A stretch of DNA of 44,918 nt, from positions 34,673-79,590 of the forward strand of contig DETL01000016.1 of the NCBI GenBank assembly GCA_002361625.1, read 5' to 3'. Under the pieces are notes generated by a model, which saw only the letters and a program-made list of their open reading frames with translations, did no database searches and was not told the DNA's origin. Made by a program: the position numbers and the translations under genes. This DNA comes from Bacteroidales bacterium UBA3289 (GTDB taxonomy: Bacteria; Bacteroidota; Bacteroidia; Bacteroidales; UBA932). Positions 1-7,757 of this stretch are shown piece by piece. Position 1 is the first letter of the stretch. Each line of letters begins with the position of its first letter.

Positions 1-1
1 C

Positions 2-304
2 TACATGAAGCAGAACGAGGACGGACGGACCGTCCGCGGCATGGACGTCCTCTTCCCGAAGATCGGCGAGATCATCGGCGGCTCCGAGCGTGAGGCGGAC
101 CTGAAGAAACTTGAGACCCGCATCGACGAACTGGGCATGTCCCGGAAGAACCTCGAGTGGTACATCGACACCCGCCGTTACGGGACCGTGCCGCACAGCG
201 GCTTCGGCCTCGGCTTCGAACGCCTGCTGCTCTTCGTCACCGGCATGGCGAACATCCGCGACGTCATCCCGTTCCCGCGCACCCCGAAAAACGCCGAGTT
301 TTAA
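2..304 (+). CDS. asnS: Asparaginyl-tRNA synthetase, C-terminal end (partial)
   Basis: The gene enters from the left edge; only about the last 100 residues are present. Asparaginyl-tRNA synthetase (class IIb) charges tRNA-Asn with asparagine in the cytoplasm. The visible part holds class II motif 3 (GFGLGFERLL near the end, with the ATP-binding arginine) followed by the typical family ending TGMANIRDVIPFPRTPKNAEF, in which IRDVIPFPR is diagnostic for AsnRS/AspRS and the short PKNAEF tail for AsnRS. The reading frame is open to base 2, so the ATG at 5 is only an internal methionine. The stop is TAA at 302-304, and udk follows 31 bp downstream on the same strand without a visible terminator, so co-transcription is possible. 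Confidence 0.93.
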   Translation, partial: YMKQNEDGRTVRGMDVLFPKIGEIIGGSEREADLKKLETRIDELGMSRKNLEWYIDTRRYGTVPHSGFGLGFERLLLFVTGMANIRDVIPFPRTPKNAEF

Positions 305-335
305 GAGAATAACTGCCTAACCACACCACAACGCT

Positions 336-965
336 ATGCTTGTCATCGGTATCGCCGGAGGATCCGGCTCAGGAAAGACCACGGTCGTCAGGGCCATCAC
401 GGAGCAGCTCCAAGGCAGGGTGACCGTCATTCCGCAGGATTCCTACTACAAGGATTCCAGCCACGTGCCCGTCGAGGAGAGAAAGAACATCAACTTCGAC
501 CATCCCGACGCCATCGACTGGAAGCTCATGTGCCAGCAGATCCGGGAACTCAAGCAGGGCAAGACCATCCAGCAGCCGGTGTACTCCTACATCACCTGCT
601 CCCGGTCCACGACGGAAACCGTCACCGTGGAACCGGCGGAGGTCATCATCGTGGAAGGCATCCTCATCTTCACCTGCAAGGAGCTCCGCGACCAGCTGAA
701 CATCAAGATCTTCGTGGATGCCGATGACGACGACCGCGTCCTTCGCATCATCGTCCGGGACATGGCCGAGCGCGGCCGCGACATCCAGACTGCCATCGAG
801 CACTACTGCGAGACCGTGAAGCCCATGCACCTGCAGTTCATCGAACCCTCCAAGCGCTACGCCGACATCATCGTTCCCCAGGGCGGTCACAACAAGGTGG
901 CGATCGACGTCCTGACGACGACCGTGGAGGAAGCATTGGAAAAACGCAGCAAGCGCCGCAGATGA
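336..965 (+). CDS. udk: Uridine kinase
   Basis: Phosphorylates uridine and cytidine to UMP and CMP in pyrimidine salvage, using ATP or GTP, in the cytoplasm. The 209-residue length is the usual size for Udk. The N-terminus carries a Walker A loop GGSGSGKT (residues 8-15), then the family segment IPQDSYYKD and NFDHPDAID, in which the Asp and His contact the nucleoside. The late segment FVDADDDDRVLRIIVRD (lid region, with RIIRD-type signature) also fits. The stop codon overlaps the start of the next gene by 4 bp (ATGA), implying translational coupling. The PRK-like phosphoribulokinase/uridine kinase fold is clear; alternative assignment is unlikely. Confidence 0.93.
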   Translation: MLVIGIAGGSGSGKTTVVRAITEQLQGRVTVIPQDSYYKDSSHVPVEERKNINFDHPDAIDWKLMCQQIRELKQGKTIQQPVYSYITCSRSTTETVTVEPAEVIIVEGILIFTCKELRDQLNIKIFVDADDDDRVLRIIVRDMAERGRDIQTAIEHYCETVKPMHLQFIEPSKRYADIIVPQGGHNKVAIDVLTTTVEEALEKRSKRRR

Positions 966-1672
966 GACTCACTCCCGACCAGAAAGCAGGCCTTCTTATC
1001 ACCGCGATCGTGCACCTCGCGGTGATTATCGTCTTGCTGCTGGGCGGGATCGGCTACTCCCTCCAGCGGGAGAATTCCTTCGTGCTGGATTTCACGAAAC
1101 AGGAGGAGAAAGAGGAGCTGGAGCGCCAGGTGGAACTGAAGCAGAACGCCCTGGAGCAACTGGAAAGCATGATTGCCGCGCAGCGGATGGAAGTACGGAA
1201 CGTCACCGTGAACCGTTCCACCCAGCTCAAGGACGACCGCAACACCGATGCGGACCAGCTGTACCGCGATGCCGAACGCCTCGCCAAGGATCTCCGTGAT
1301 GGCCAGAACCGCGTCCAGGAAGACCCCGAAGACCTGGTCCAGGATCCCGTCACCCCTTCCAAACCCGAGCCCCGCAAGAAAGAGACCTACAGCGGTCCCT
1401 CCGTCCTTTCCTGGTCCCTGGACGGGCGCAAGGCCACCCATCTCCCCATCCCCGCCTACCGCTGCGTGGGCGCCGGCCAAGTAACGGTGATCATCACGGT
1501 CAACAACCAGGGTAAAGTCATCGACGCCAAGGTCGATAACGGCTCTTCCTCCGGCGACGGCTGTCTCCGCGCCTTTGCCACCCGCGCCGCCCGCATGAGC
1601 CTCTTCAACGCATCCACCACCGCCCCCGCCCGTCAGATGGGGACGATTACGTATGCGTTCATTGCGCAGTAA
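962..1672 (+). CDS. TonB-like membrane-anchored protein
   Basis: Unassigned 236-residue protein with the layout of a small energy transducer. It has a short cytoplasmic N-terminus, one membrane segment at about residues 9-32, a charged coiled-coil-like stretch at about 43-90 rich in Glu, Gln and Arg, a Pro/Glu/Lys linker (about 120-142), and a C-terminal domain from about 160. There the pattern GAGQVTVIITVNNQGKVIDA followed by a Cys-Leu helix resembles TonB C-terminal domains. ExbB/ExbD partners are not in the window. It overlaps udk by 4 bp, so it is translated from the same transcript. The TonB-fold reading is by pattern only; an anchored scaffold or cell-envelope protein is an alternative. 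Confidence 0.7.
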   Translation: MRLTPDQKAGLLITAIVHLAVIIVLLLGGIGYSLQRENSFVLDFTKQEEKEELERQVELKQNALEQLESMIAAQRMEVRNVTVNRSTQLKDDRNTDADQLYRDAERLAKDLRDGQNRVQEDPEDLVQDPVTPSKPEPRKKETYSGPSVLSWSLDGRKATHLPIPAYRCVGAGQVTVIITVNNQGKVIDAKVDNGSSSGDGCLRAFATRAARMSLFNASTTAPARQMGTITYAFIAQ

Positions 1673-1684
1673 AGGGTAAAGCAG

Positions 1685-3421
1685 CTAAATCAACTCATCC
1701 CGCTCCCGCATGTCCTTGAGCCTCAGCTGAAGGGTGGAGGAGCCGCGGTAGAAGTTTTCGACGATGGAGTAGCAGACGTCGATGGGGTTGCCGGCCTTGA
1801 TGTGGTCGTAGAAGTCGGCCATGTTGAAGCCGATGGCCGGAATCTGGCGATAGGGCTGGGATTCCTGCATGAGGTCCAGCTTGAGATGCACGCCGCCGGC
1901 GCCTACTTTGCGGCCGTTGCCGGCGTCATACACGTCCTCGGTGAGGAAGACAGGATTCGCATTGCCGGGGCCGAAGGGCTGGAACTGCTTGAGGATGCGG
2001 AAGAATTTCGGGGTGATCTGCGAGAAATCCAGCCGGGCGTCGATGTCCACGACCGGCGTGAGTTCCTGCTTGGTGATGTTGCCGGAAACGAAGGTGTTCA
2101 TCCGCCGGCAGAATTCTTCCAGGTTCTCCTCCTTCATCGTGAGGCCGGCGGCATACACATGGCCGCCGAAGTTCTCCAGGAGGTCCGCACAGCTCTCGAT
2201 GGAGGCATACAGGTCGAATCCGGCGACGCTGCGGGCCGATCCGGTGACGAATCCGTTGGACTTGGTAAGCACGACCGTGGGCTTGTAATAGGCCTCCACG
2301 AGGCGGGAGGCGACGATGCCCACGACACCCTTGTTCCAGGTGGGATTATACACGATGGTCACGTTCTCCGTCTCCAGGGCGGTGCCGTTCGCAACCATCT
2401 CCAGGGCTTCCTGGGTGATCTCCCGGTCGATATTCTTACGCTCGTTGTTGTTGTCGTTGATCTTCTCGCCGATCTGGAAGGCCGAACGGTCGTCCATCGC
2501 CGTGAGGAGCTCCACGGCCAGCCGCCCGGATTCCATACGGCCGGCGGCATTGATCCGGGGACCGATCTTGAACACGATGTCGTCGATGCCCACGTGGCCG
2601 GGTTCCAGCTTCGCGAGGTTGATCATCGCCAGCAGGCCCTTGCGCGGATTCTCGTTCAGCCGCTTGAGGCCGTAGTGCGCCAGGACGCGGTTCTCCCCCA
2701 CCATGGACACGAGGTCGGAGGCGATGGACACCACCTGCAGGTCCAGGAGGGGTTCCAGGGATTCGAAGTCGATGTTGTATTTCTGGGAATAGCCCTGGAC
2801 GAACTTGAAGCCCACTCCGCAGCCGCAGAGGTCGTCGAACGGATAGTGGTCGTCCTCCCGCTTGGGATCCAGCACCGCCACCGCACCCGGGAGCTCATTC
2901 TCCGGAAGATGGTGGTCGCAGATGATGACGTCGATGCCCTTGCTCCGGGCATACTCCACCTTCTCGATGGCCTTAATGCCGCAGTCCAGGGTGATCAGGA
3001 GGTCGATGCCGTTGTCCGACGCCCAGTCCAAGCCCTTGTATGAAAGGCCATAACCTTCATCATAGCGGTCCGGAATGTAGTACTCGACCCGCTTGGTGAA
3101 GCGGCGGACGAAGGAATAGACCAGGGCGACGGCCGTCGTGCCGTCCACATCGTAGTCACCATACACCAGGACTTTCTGACCTTTCGTAATGGCCTCATGC
3201 AGCCGCTCCACGGCCTTGTCCATGTCCTTCATCAGGAACGGATCGTACAGGTCGTCGAGGGAAGGGCGGAAAAACCGGCGGGCCTGTTCAAAGGTTTCCA
3301 CGCCGCGCTGGACCAGCAGTTCCGCCAGAACCCGGTCCACACCGAGTTCCGTCGCCAGCCGTCCCACCGTTTCCGGATTTCCCGGTTCCCGGACGGTCCA
3401 TTTCCGCTCCGAAATGCCCAT
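1685..3421 (-). CDS. recJ: Single-stranded-DNA-specific exonuclease RecJ
   Basis: 5'-3' exonuclease acting on single-stranded DNA in RecF-pathway recombination and repair. The 578 residues match the usual RecJ core. DHH-family motifs are all visible: motif I GDYDVDG at 88-94, motif II Asp at 146 (LITLDCG), and motif III DHH at 169-171. A DHHA1-like region with GPRINAAGRM and a later GGHVYAAG segment follows. The start is MGISERKW at 3421; a phylum-type promoter box ends only 7 bp upstream, so the mRNA is probably almost leaderless. It is separated by a terminator from the upstream acyl-CoA ligase and is convergent with the TonB-like gene, 12 bp apart. recO also lies in the window (17686-18336), though not adjacent. 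Confidence 0.95.
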   Translation of the reverse strand: MGISERKWTVREPGNPETVGRLATELGVDRVLAELLVQRGVETFEQARRFFRPSLDDLYDPFLMKDMDKAVERLHEAITKGQKVLVYGDYDVDGTTAVALVYSFVRRFTKRVEYYIPDRYDEGYGLSYKGLDWASDNGIDLLITLDCGIKAIEKVEYARSKGIDVIICDHHLPENELPGAVAVLDPKREDDHYPFDDLCGCGVGFKFVQGYSQKYNIDFESLEPLLDLQVVSIASDLVSMVGENRVLAHYGLKRLNENPRKGLLAMINLAKLEPGHVGIDDIVFKIGPRINAAGRMESGRLAVELLTAMDDRSAFQIGEKINDNNNERKNIDREITQEALEMVANGTALETENVTIVYNPTWNKGVVGIVASRLVEAYYKPTVVLTKSNGFVTGSARSVAGFDLYASIESCADLLENFGGHVYAAGLTMKEENLEEFCRRMNTFVSGNITKQELTPVVDIDARLDFSQITPKFFRILKQFQPFGPGNANPVFLTEDVYDAGNGRKVGAGGVHLKLDLMQESQPYRQIPAIGFNMADFYDHIKAGNPIDVCYSIVENFYRGSSTLQLRLKDMRERDELI

Positions 3422-3428
3422 AGTCCCA

Positions 3429-3460
3429 CAAAATTACGAAATCGGATCGGCAAAAGCAAG
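3429..3460 (-). promoter_or_regulatory. Bacteroidota-type promoter of recJ
   Basis: Read on the minus strand, CTTG (3457-3460) is followed after exactly 20 bp by TAATTTTG (3429-3436), matching the phylum consensus TTG-N19/20-TAnnTTTG. The box ends 7 bp before the recJ ATG. The element is packed directly behind the terminator of the upstream gene. Confidence 0.75.
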
Positions 3461-3490
3461 AAAAAAGCCCGGTCTCAAGACGAGCCGGGC
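3461..3490 (-). terminator. Rho-independent terminator of the acyl-CoA ligase gene
   Basis: On the plus strand, six A (3461-3466) precede GCCCGG-t-CTC (3467-3476), a loop of five bases, and GAGCCGGGC (3482-3490). Read on the minus strand this is a 9-bp GC-rich stem with one bulged base followed by six U. It lies 20 bp past the stop codon of the ligase gene and separates it from recJ. Confidence 0.88.
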
Positions 3491-3510
3491 CTCAGAAATA
3501 TCGCAGGCGA

Positions 3511-5433
3511 CTATTTCAGTGCCTCGACATTGCGCGAATTGCGAATATCCTTGCCCTCAGCGGTGTAGAGGTAATCCAGCAGGGAAGCGTAGTGCTCCTC
3601 CACCTTGCCGCGGACGATCTTCATCGTGGAGTTCATCATCTTGTTGGCGATGGTGAATTCCTCGTCGCAGATGCCGATGGCGGTCGGGAGCCAGCGCTCC
3701 GGGAACATCCCTTCGTGCTTGCCGCCCTTCTTGTAGGTGTCCACCTCGGCCTGGATGATGTCCAGCATGGCCTTGCGGCCCTCGACGGAAGCGGCGTCCA
3801 GCCCCTTGGCTTCCACGGCTTCCTTCAGCGCGGCCTTGTCGGGAACGATGAGGGCGACGCAGTAGGGGTTCTGGTTGTTGTGGAGCACGCAGGCATTGAC
3901 ATACTTGGAAGTCTCGGTGAGGTTGTCCTCGAAGCCTTCCGGGGAATACTTCTCGCCGTCGGAGGAAATCAGGAGGCTCTTGAACCGGCCCACGACATAC
4001 AGGAACTCCGGATCTTCGGGGCAGATGTAGCCCATGTCGCCGGTGTGGAGCCAGCCGTCGATGACGGTGTCGGCCGTGGCCTTGGGATTCTTCCAGTAGC
4101 CGGCCATCACGTTCTCGCCGCGGATGACGATCTCCCCGCGGGTGCCGTGCGGGACCTCCTTGCCTTCCGCATCCAGAATCACGCAGTCCATGGGCTTGAC
4201 GAGGCGGCCGGAGGAGCCGAACCGGGCGTGGCCCGCGGAATTGGCGCAGATGATCGGGGTGGCCTCGGTGAGGCCGTAGCCCTGGAACATGGGCATGCCC
4301 ACGGCGCAGAAGAAGCGCTGGAGCTCAATGTCCAGGAGGGCGCCGCCGCCCACGAAGAACTTCATCCGGCCGCCAAAGCTTTCGCGCACCTTCTTGAACA
4401 GGATCTTGTCAAAGAGGTCCACGAGGGGCTTCCGCCAGAAGGTTCCGCCGGTGCCGCGGTTATAGTACTCCTTGTTGTATTTGATGGCGTTCTGGAGGGC
4501 GAAGTTGAAGAGTTTCTCCACCTTCGGTCCCTGCTTCTTGATGCCGCCTTCGATGTTCTTCTTGAAGTTGCGGGCCAGGGCCGGGACGGACAGCATCACG
4601 TGCGGGCGCGTCTCCGCGATGGCGGCCGGGACATTCCGGAGGGTGGCGAGGGCATTCTTGCCGATAGGCACGAAGGCGATGGAGCCGCCGTAGTACATCA
4701 TCGTGTACATGCCCGCCACATGCGCGAAGCAATGGTCCAGCGGGAGGATGATGAGCATCACCTCGTTCTCGCCGATGGAGATGACGGAGTTGCCCTGGGC
4801 GACGTTGGCCGTGTAGTTCCGGTGCGTGAGGAGGATACCCTTCGGATCCGCCGTGGTGCCGGAGGTGTAGGAGATGTTGGCATAATCGTCCGGTCCGATG
4901 GACTGGTAGCGGGCCACGAACTCGTCCATGTGGGCCTTCAGGAATTCGTCACCCATCTTCTGGATCTCGGACATCCGGATCTCCTTCTCTCCCAGTTTCT
5001 CATAGTCAAAGGCATTGTCGTCGAAGACGATGACCTTTTCCACATCGGGGCATTCCGGCAGGATGGCGCGGATCTTGGGCAGATGGTTGCCGGAGACGAA
5101 GATCCACTTGGATTCGGAATGGTTGATACGGAAGACGAGGTCCTTCCCTTCCCCGAGGTTCACGGAGAGGGGAACGTCGGTCGCCCCGGCGTACAGGGCA
5201 CCGAGCTCGGCCATGATCCACATCGCACGGCTCTCGGAAAGGAGGGCGATCTTGTCGCCTTTCTTCAGGCCGAGGGAAATCAGGCCGGCACCGATGCGGT
5301 AGGCCTCGTTACGGGTCTGTTCCTGGGTGATCTCACGCCAGGTGCCATCGACTTTCTCGCGGAGGTACACGTGGTCGGCGAACTGCCGGGAGTACTTCTC
5401 CACGAAGTCGATAATCGTAGGTCTTTCTGTCAT
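3511..5433 (-). CDS. Long-chain fatty acid-CoA ligase (AMP-forming)
   Basis: Member of the ANL adenylating superfamily, 640 residues, the usual size for bacterial and eukaryotic-like long-chain acyl-CoA synthetases. It would activate fatty acids with ATP and CoA at the membrane. Visible motifs are the phosphate-binding loop YTSGTTADPKG at 189-199, the A5 motif GYGLTEATP at 385-393, and DGWLHTGDMG at 459-468. The next core segment VVGRFKSLLISSDGEKYSPEG carries Lys in place of the usual Asp-Lys pair (GRxKD becomes GRFKS), a minor change. It lies 30 bp after the second deoxynucleoside kinase with no clear promoter, so read-through is likely, and it ends at a strong terminator. Substrate chain length is not readable from sequence. 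Confidence 0.9.
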   Translation of the reverse strand: MTERPTIIDFVEKYSRQFADHVYLREKVDGTWREITQEQTRNEAYRIGAGLISLGLKKGDKIALLSESRAMWIMAELGALYAGATDVPLSVNLGEGKDLVFRINHSESKWIFVSGNHLPKIRAILPECPDVEKVIVFDDNAFDYEKLGEKEIRMSEIQKMGDEFLKAHMDEFVARYQSIGPDDYANISYTSGTTADPKGILLTHRNYTANVAQGNSVISIGENEVMLIILPLDHCFAHVAGMYTMMYYGGSIAFVPIGKNALATLRNVPAAIAETRPHVMLSVPALARNFKKNIEGGIKKQGPKVEKLFNFALQNAIKYNKEYYNRGTGGTFWRKPLVDLFDKILFKKVRESFGGRMKFFVGGGALLDIELQRFFCAVGMPMFQGYGLTEATPIICANSAGHARFGSSGRLVKPMDCVILDAEGKEVPHGTRGEIVIRGENVMAGYWKNPKATADTVIDGWLHTGDMGYICPEDPEFLYVVGRFKSLLISSDGEKYSPEGFEDNLTETSKYVNACVLHNNQNPYCVALIVPDKAALKEAVEAKGLDAASVEGRKAMLDIIQAEVDTYKKGGKHEGMFPERWLPTAIGICDEEFTIANKMMNSTMKIVRGKVEEHYASLLDYLYTAEGKDIRNSRNVEALK

Positions 5434-5463
5434 ATTGTATTGATAATAAAAAAGTTCCCCCCG

Positions 5464-6084
5464 TTATTCGGAAGGGAACAGGCCGAACAGTTCGGCGTCG
5501 ATTTTGTCGGTGATGATCTGGAAGTCCTCCGGACGGTTCTCGAACTTGACGGTGTCCACGTCCACGATCAGGAGGCGGGACTTGTAGTCCTTGATCCAGT
5601 CCTCATAGCGCTGGTTCAGGCCGGTGATGTAGTCGATGCGGATGGAGCGCTCGTATTCACGACCGCGCTTCTGGATCTGGGCGATGAGGTTCGGGATGGA
5701 ACTGCGGAGATAGATCAGCAGGTCCGGCGGGTTCACGAGGGACATCATCAGGTCGAAGAGGTCGCTGTAGTTCTCGAAATCCCGGGTGCTCATCAGGCCC
5801 ATCGCATGGAGGTTCGGGGCGAAGATGCGGGCGTCCTCGTAGATGGTGCGGTCCTGGATGATGATGTCCTTCTGCTTGGAAATCTCCACCACATCCTGGA
5901 AACGCTTGTTCAGGAAGTAGATCTGGAGGTTGAAGGACCAGCGCTCCATATCCTCGTAGAAATCCGCGAGATAGGGATTGAAATCCACGGATTCGAACTT
6001 CGGGGTCCAGCCGTAATGGGCGGCAAGCATCTTGGTCAGCGTCGTCTTTCCGCTGCCGATATTTCCGGCGATGGCGATATGCAT
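5464..6084 (-). CDS. Deoxynucleoside kinase, second tandem copy
   Basis: Salvage kinase of the dCK/dGK/TK2 family, 206 residues, transferring phosphate to a deoxynucleoside in the cytoplasm. The P-loop is GNIGSGKTT at residues 7-15, and the DRS-type motif appears as IQDRT. A YLRSS segment and KRGREYE (LID region arginines) follow as in bacterial deoxyadenosine/deoxyguanosine kinases. It is a close paralogue of its upstream neighbour: the first 35 residues are nearly the same, while the middle stretch around the substrate pocket differs (DARIFAPNLHAMG against GVHIFVANNYAQG). A promoter-like TACTTTTG box lies in the 33-bp gap before it. Substrate choice is not certain. Confidence 0.9.
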   Translation of the reverse strand: MHIAIAGNIGSGKTTLTKMLAAHYGWTPKFESVDFNPYLADFYEDMERWSFNLQIYFLNKRFQDVVEISKQKDIIIQDRTIYEDARIFAPNLHAMGLMSTRDFENYSDLFDLMMSLVNPPDLLIYLRSSIPNLIAQIQKRGREYERSIRIDYITGLNQRYEDWIKDYKSRLLIVDVDTVKFENRPEDFQIITDKIDAELFGLFPSE

Positions 6085-6100
6085 AGCGTCTATATTTTTA

Positions 6101-6108
6101 CAAAAGTA
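6101..6108 (-). promoter_or_regulatory. -7 promoter box before second deoxynucleoside kinase
   Basis: The minus strand reads TACTTTTG, an exact match to TAnnTTTG, 16 bp upstream of the start codon and inside the 33-bp gap between the two kinase genes. The -33 position (about 6129-6132, reading TATG) is poor, so it may be a weak secondary promoter. Confidence 0.5.
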
Positions 6109-6117
6109 GCAAATAAA

Positions 6118-6729
6118 TCAGAATAAACCATACAGTTCCGCGTCGATGCGGTCGGTGATGAGGGCGAAATCCTCCGGCCGGTTCAGGAAATCCAGGTCGT
6201 CCACGTCAATGGTGATGAGGCGTCCGGTGTAGTTCCCGATCCACTCCTCATACCGTTCGTTCAGACCGGCGAGGTACTCGATGGAGATGCTTTGCTCGTA
6301 CTCCCGGCCACGCTTGGCGATCTGGGCGACGAGGTGCTCGATGGAACTTTTCAGGTAGATCAGCAGGTCCGGCTGTTTCACGACCTCCATCATCACGTTG
6401 TAGGAATCCATGAACGTATTGTAGTCCCGTTCCGAGAGGTTCCCCTGCGCATAGTTGTTCGCGACGAAAATGTGGACGCCCTCCATCACGGTGCGGTCCT
6501 GGATGACGACTTCGTCGGACTTCGCGATTTCGATGACGTCATGGAGGCGCTTGTTCAGGAAGTACATCTCCAGGGCGAAGGACCAGCGCTTGATATCCGC
6601 ATAATAATCAGCCAGATAGGGGTTATAGGTCACCGATTCGAACTTCGGTGTCCAGCCATAGTGCCGGGCGAGGAGGGTGGTGAGCGTGGTCTTTCCGCTG
6701 CCGATATTGCCTGCGATTCCGATGTGCAT
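6118..6729 (-). CDS. Deoxynucleoside kinase, first tandem copy
   Basis: Deoxynucleoside salvage kinase of 203 residues with P-loop GNIGSGKTT (7-15), the substrate segment YGWTPKFESVTYNPYLADYY, the IQDRT motif, and the LID-type KRGREYEQSI. It belongs to the dCK/dGK family, not the thymidine kinase type II family. It lies directly upstream of a paralogue on the same strand, an arrangement known from Lactobacillus, where the tandem pair forms a heterodimer of different specificities. The promoter is shared in opposite orientation with the hydrolase gene at 6799. Start chosen at MHIGIAGN, which aligns with the paralogue start. Confidence 0.9.
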   Translation of the reverse strand: MHIGIAGNIGSGKTTLTTLLARHYGWTPKFESVTYNPYLADYYADIKRWSFALEMYFLNKRLHDVIEIAKSDEVVIQDRTVMEGVHIFVANNYAQGNLSERDYNTFMDSYNVMMEVVKQPDLLIYLKSSIEHLVAQIAKRGREYEQSISIEYLAGLNERYEEWIGNYTGRLITIDVDDLDFLNRPEDFALITDRIDAELYGLF

Positions 6730-6746
6730 ACAGATGGGTGCTTATC

Positions 6747-6782
6747 TTTACAAAGTTGGGAAAATATCCGTAAATTTGCAAC
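6747..6782. promoter_or_regulatory. Overlapping divergent promoters
   Basis: Plus strand: TTTA (6747-6750), 20 bp, then TAAATTTG (6771-6778), an exact -7 box for the hydrolase gene at 6799. Minus strand: GTTG (6779-6782), 20 bp, then CAACTTTG (6751-6758), one mismatch from TAnnTTTG, for the kinase gene at 6729. The two promoters lie across each other, so only one polymerase could occupy the site at a time. Confidence 0.6.
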
Positions 6783-6798
6783 CTAATCCGACTCCGCC

Positions 6799-7515
6799 AT
6801 GCTTCAGGTCAAGATATTTCAGGTCAACCCGCTGGGTGAGAACTGCGTCGTCCTCTGGGAAGATTCCGCAAAGGGTGAGGGACTTACGCCCTGCGTCATA
6901 GCGGATCCCGGCTTCTTCCGGGACGAGGAGGAAGAGCAGGTGCTCTCGTTCCTCCGGGACAATGCCCTCTCCCCCGACGCCATCCTTCTCACCCATGGGC
7001 ACTTTGACCATACCTGGGGTGTTGCGCCGCTCGTCAGGCGCTTCGGCTGCCCCGTCTATATGAGCAAGGCCGACGACTATTCCCTCCGCTTCGGATCTTC
7101 CCTGCTGGACCGGCTCCAGATCCATAAGACCGTGGAACCATTCGACTACCAGGACGTTTCGGACGGGCAGGTCATCCATGCCGGCGGGACGGACTGGCAA
7201 GTCATCACTACCCCCGGCCATACGCCCGGCTGCGTTTGCTACTACTGCGAGGCGGCAGGGGTTCTCCTTTCCGGCGACACCCTCTTTGCCGGCAGCATCG
7301 GCCGGACCGACCTGGAGGGCGGCGACTACGATTCCCTCATCAAGTCCGTCATGGACAAGGTCATGGGCCTTCCCGGCGACACCGATGTCATCCCCGGCCA
7401 CGGCCATCCCACTTCCATCGGCCGTGAAGCTACGACCAATCCTTTCCTCGTCCCGTTCAACGAGCCGGACACGGAGTGGTGGAAGCAGGATGGCATAGAA
7501 TTGGAAGGCATTTAG
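6799..7515 (+). CDS. Metallo-beta-lactamase-fold hydrolase (glyoxalase II-like)
   Basis: Cytoplasmic hydrolase of the metallo-beta-lactamase superfamily, 238 residues, with no signal peptide. The metal-binding motif THGHFDHTWG (His66, His68, Asp70, His71) is intact. Downstream metal ligands appear in TTPGHTPGCVCYY, in SGDTLFAGSIGRTDL (bridging Asp), and in IPGHGHPTSIGREA, the last typical of glyoxalase II-like proteins such as YcbL/GloB2. It probably hydrolyses a thioester like S-lactoylglutathione or a related compound, but the substrate is not shown. It has its own promoter, facing the deoxynucleoside kinases. The start at 6799 follows the -7 box by 20 bp. Confidence 0.88.
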   Translation: MLQVKIFQVNPLGENCVVLWEDSAKGEGLTPCVIADPGFFRDEEEEQVLSFLRDNALSPDAILLTHGHFDHTWGVAPLVRRFGCPVYMSKADDYSLRFGSSLLDRLQIHKTVEPFDYQDVSDGQVIHAGGTDWQVITTPGHTPGCVCYYCEAAGVLLSGDTLFAGSIGRTDLEGGDYDSLIKSVMDKVMGLPGDTDVIPGHGHPTSIGREATTNPFLVPFNEPDTEWWKQDGIELEGI

Positions 7516-7529
7516 GAAATTCACAGACC

Positions 7530-7649
7530 ATGAGACAACTTACCGCGTTGCTGGTGGCCCTTGCCGTGGCTGCCGCTTCGGCTCATGCCCAGGAAAAACC
7601 CGTCCACTGGTACTTCTCCATCTCCGGCGGCATCAGTTGGCTTTTCTGA
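7530..7649 (+). CDS. Small secreted peptide or remnant of an outer-membrane protein gene
   Basis: A 39-codon ORF 14 bp after the hydrolase gene. It encodes a good Sec signal peptide (MRQLTALLVALAVAAASAHAQ) and only about 18 further residues, EKPVHWYFSISGGISWLF, then TGA. The tail alternates polar and hydrophobic residues and ends in Phe, as the last strand of outer-membrane beta-barrels does. It could be a genuine micro-peptide, or what remains of a porin-like gene after an internal deletion or a premature stop. No continuation of a longer protein is visible in the other frames before the promoter at 7697. Function unknown. Confidence 0.4.
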   Translation: MRQLTALLVALAVAAASAHAQEKPVHWYFSISGGISWLF

Positions 7650-7696
7650 TACACCTTGTACAAAAACGTCCTCACGGCCAAATATTTGCAGAAAGA

Positions 7697-7728
7697 TTTG
7701 GACGTTCCGGAAAAACAATCTATATTTG
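7697..7728 (+). promoter_or_regulatory. Near-consensus promoter of the efflux operon
   Basis: TTTG (7697-7700), 20 bp, then TATATTTG (7721-7728): both boxes match the Bacteroidota consensus exactly. A 29-bp leader follows to the ATG at 7758. A second similar box, AATATTTG at 7681-7688, lies just upstream. Confidence 0.85.
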
Positions 7729-7757
7729 CAGTGTAATAGCATACTAATACACACAAA

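Noticed and set aside
3592..6126. Plus-strand open frame of 844 codons
   Set aside because: It runs opposite to the acyl-CoA ligase and second kinase genes, and its translation is low-complexity Val/Gly/Asp/His-rich, as expected for the antisense of high-GC coding DNA.
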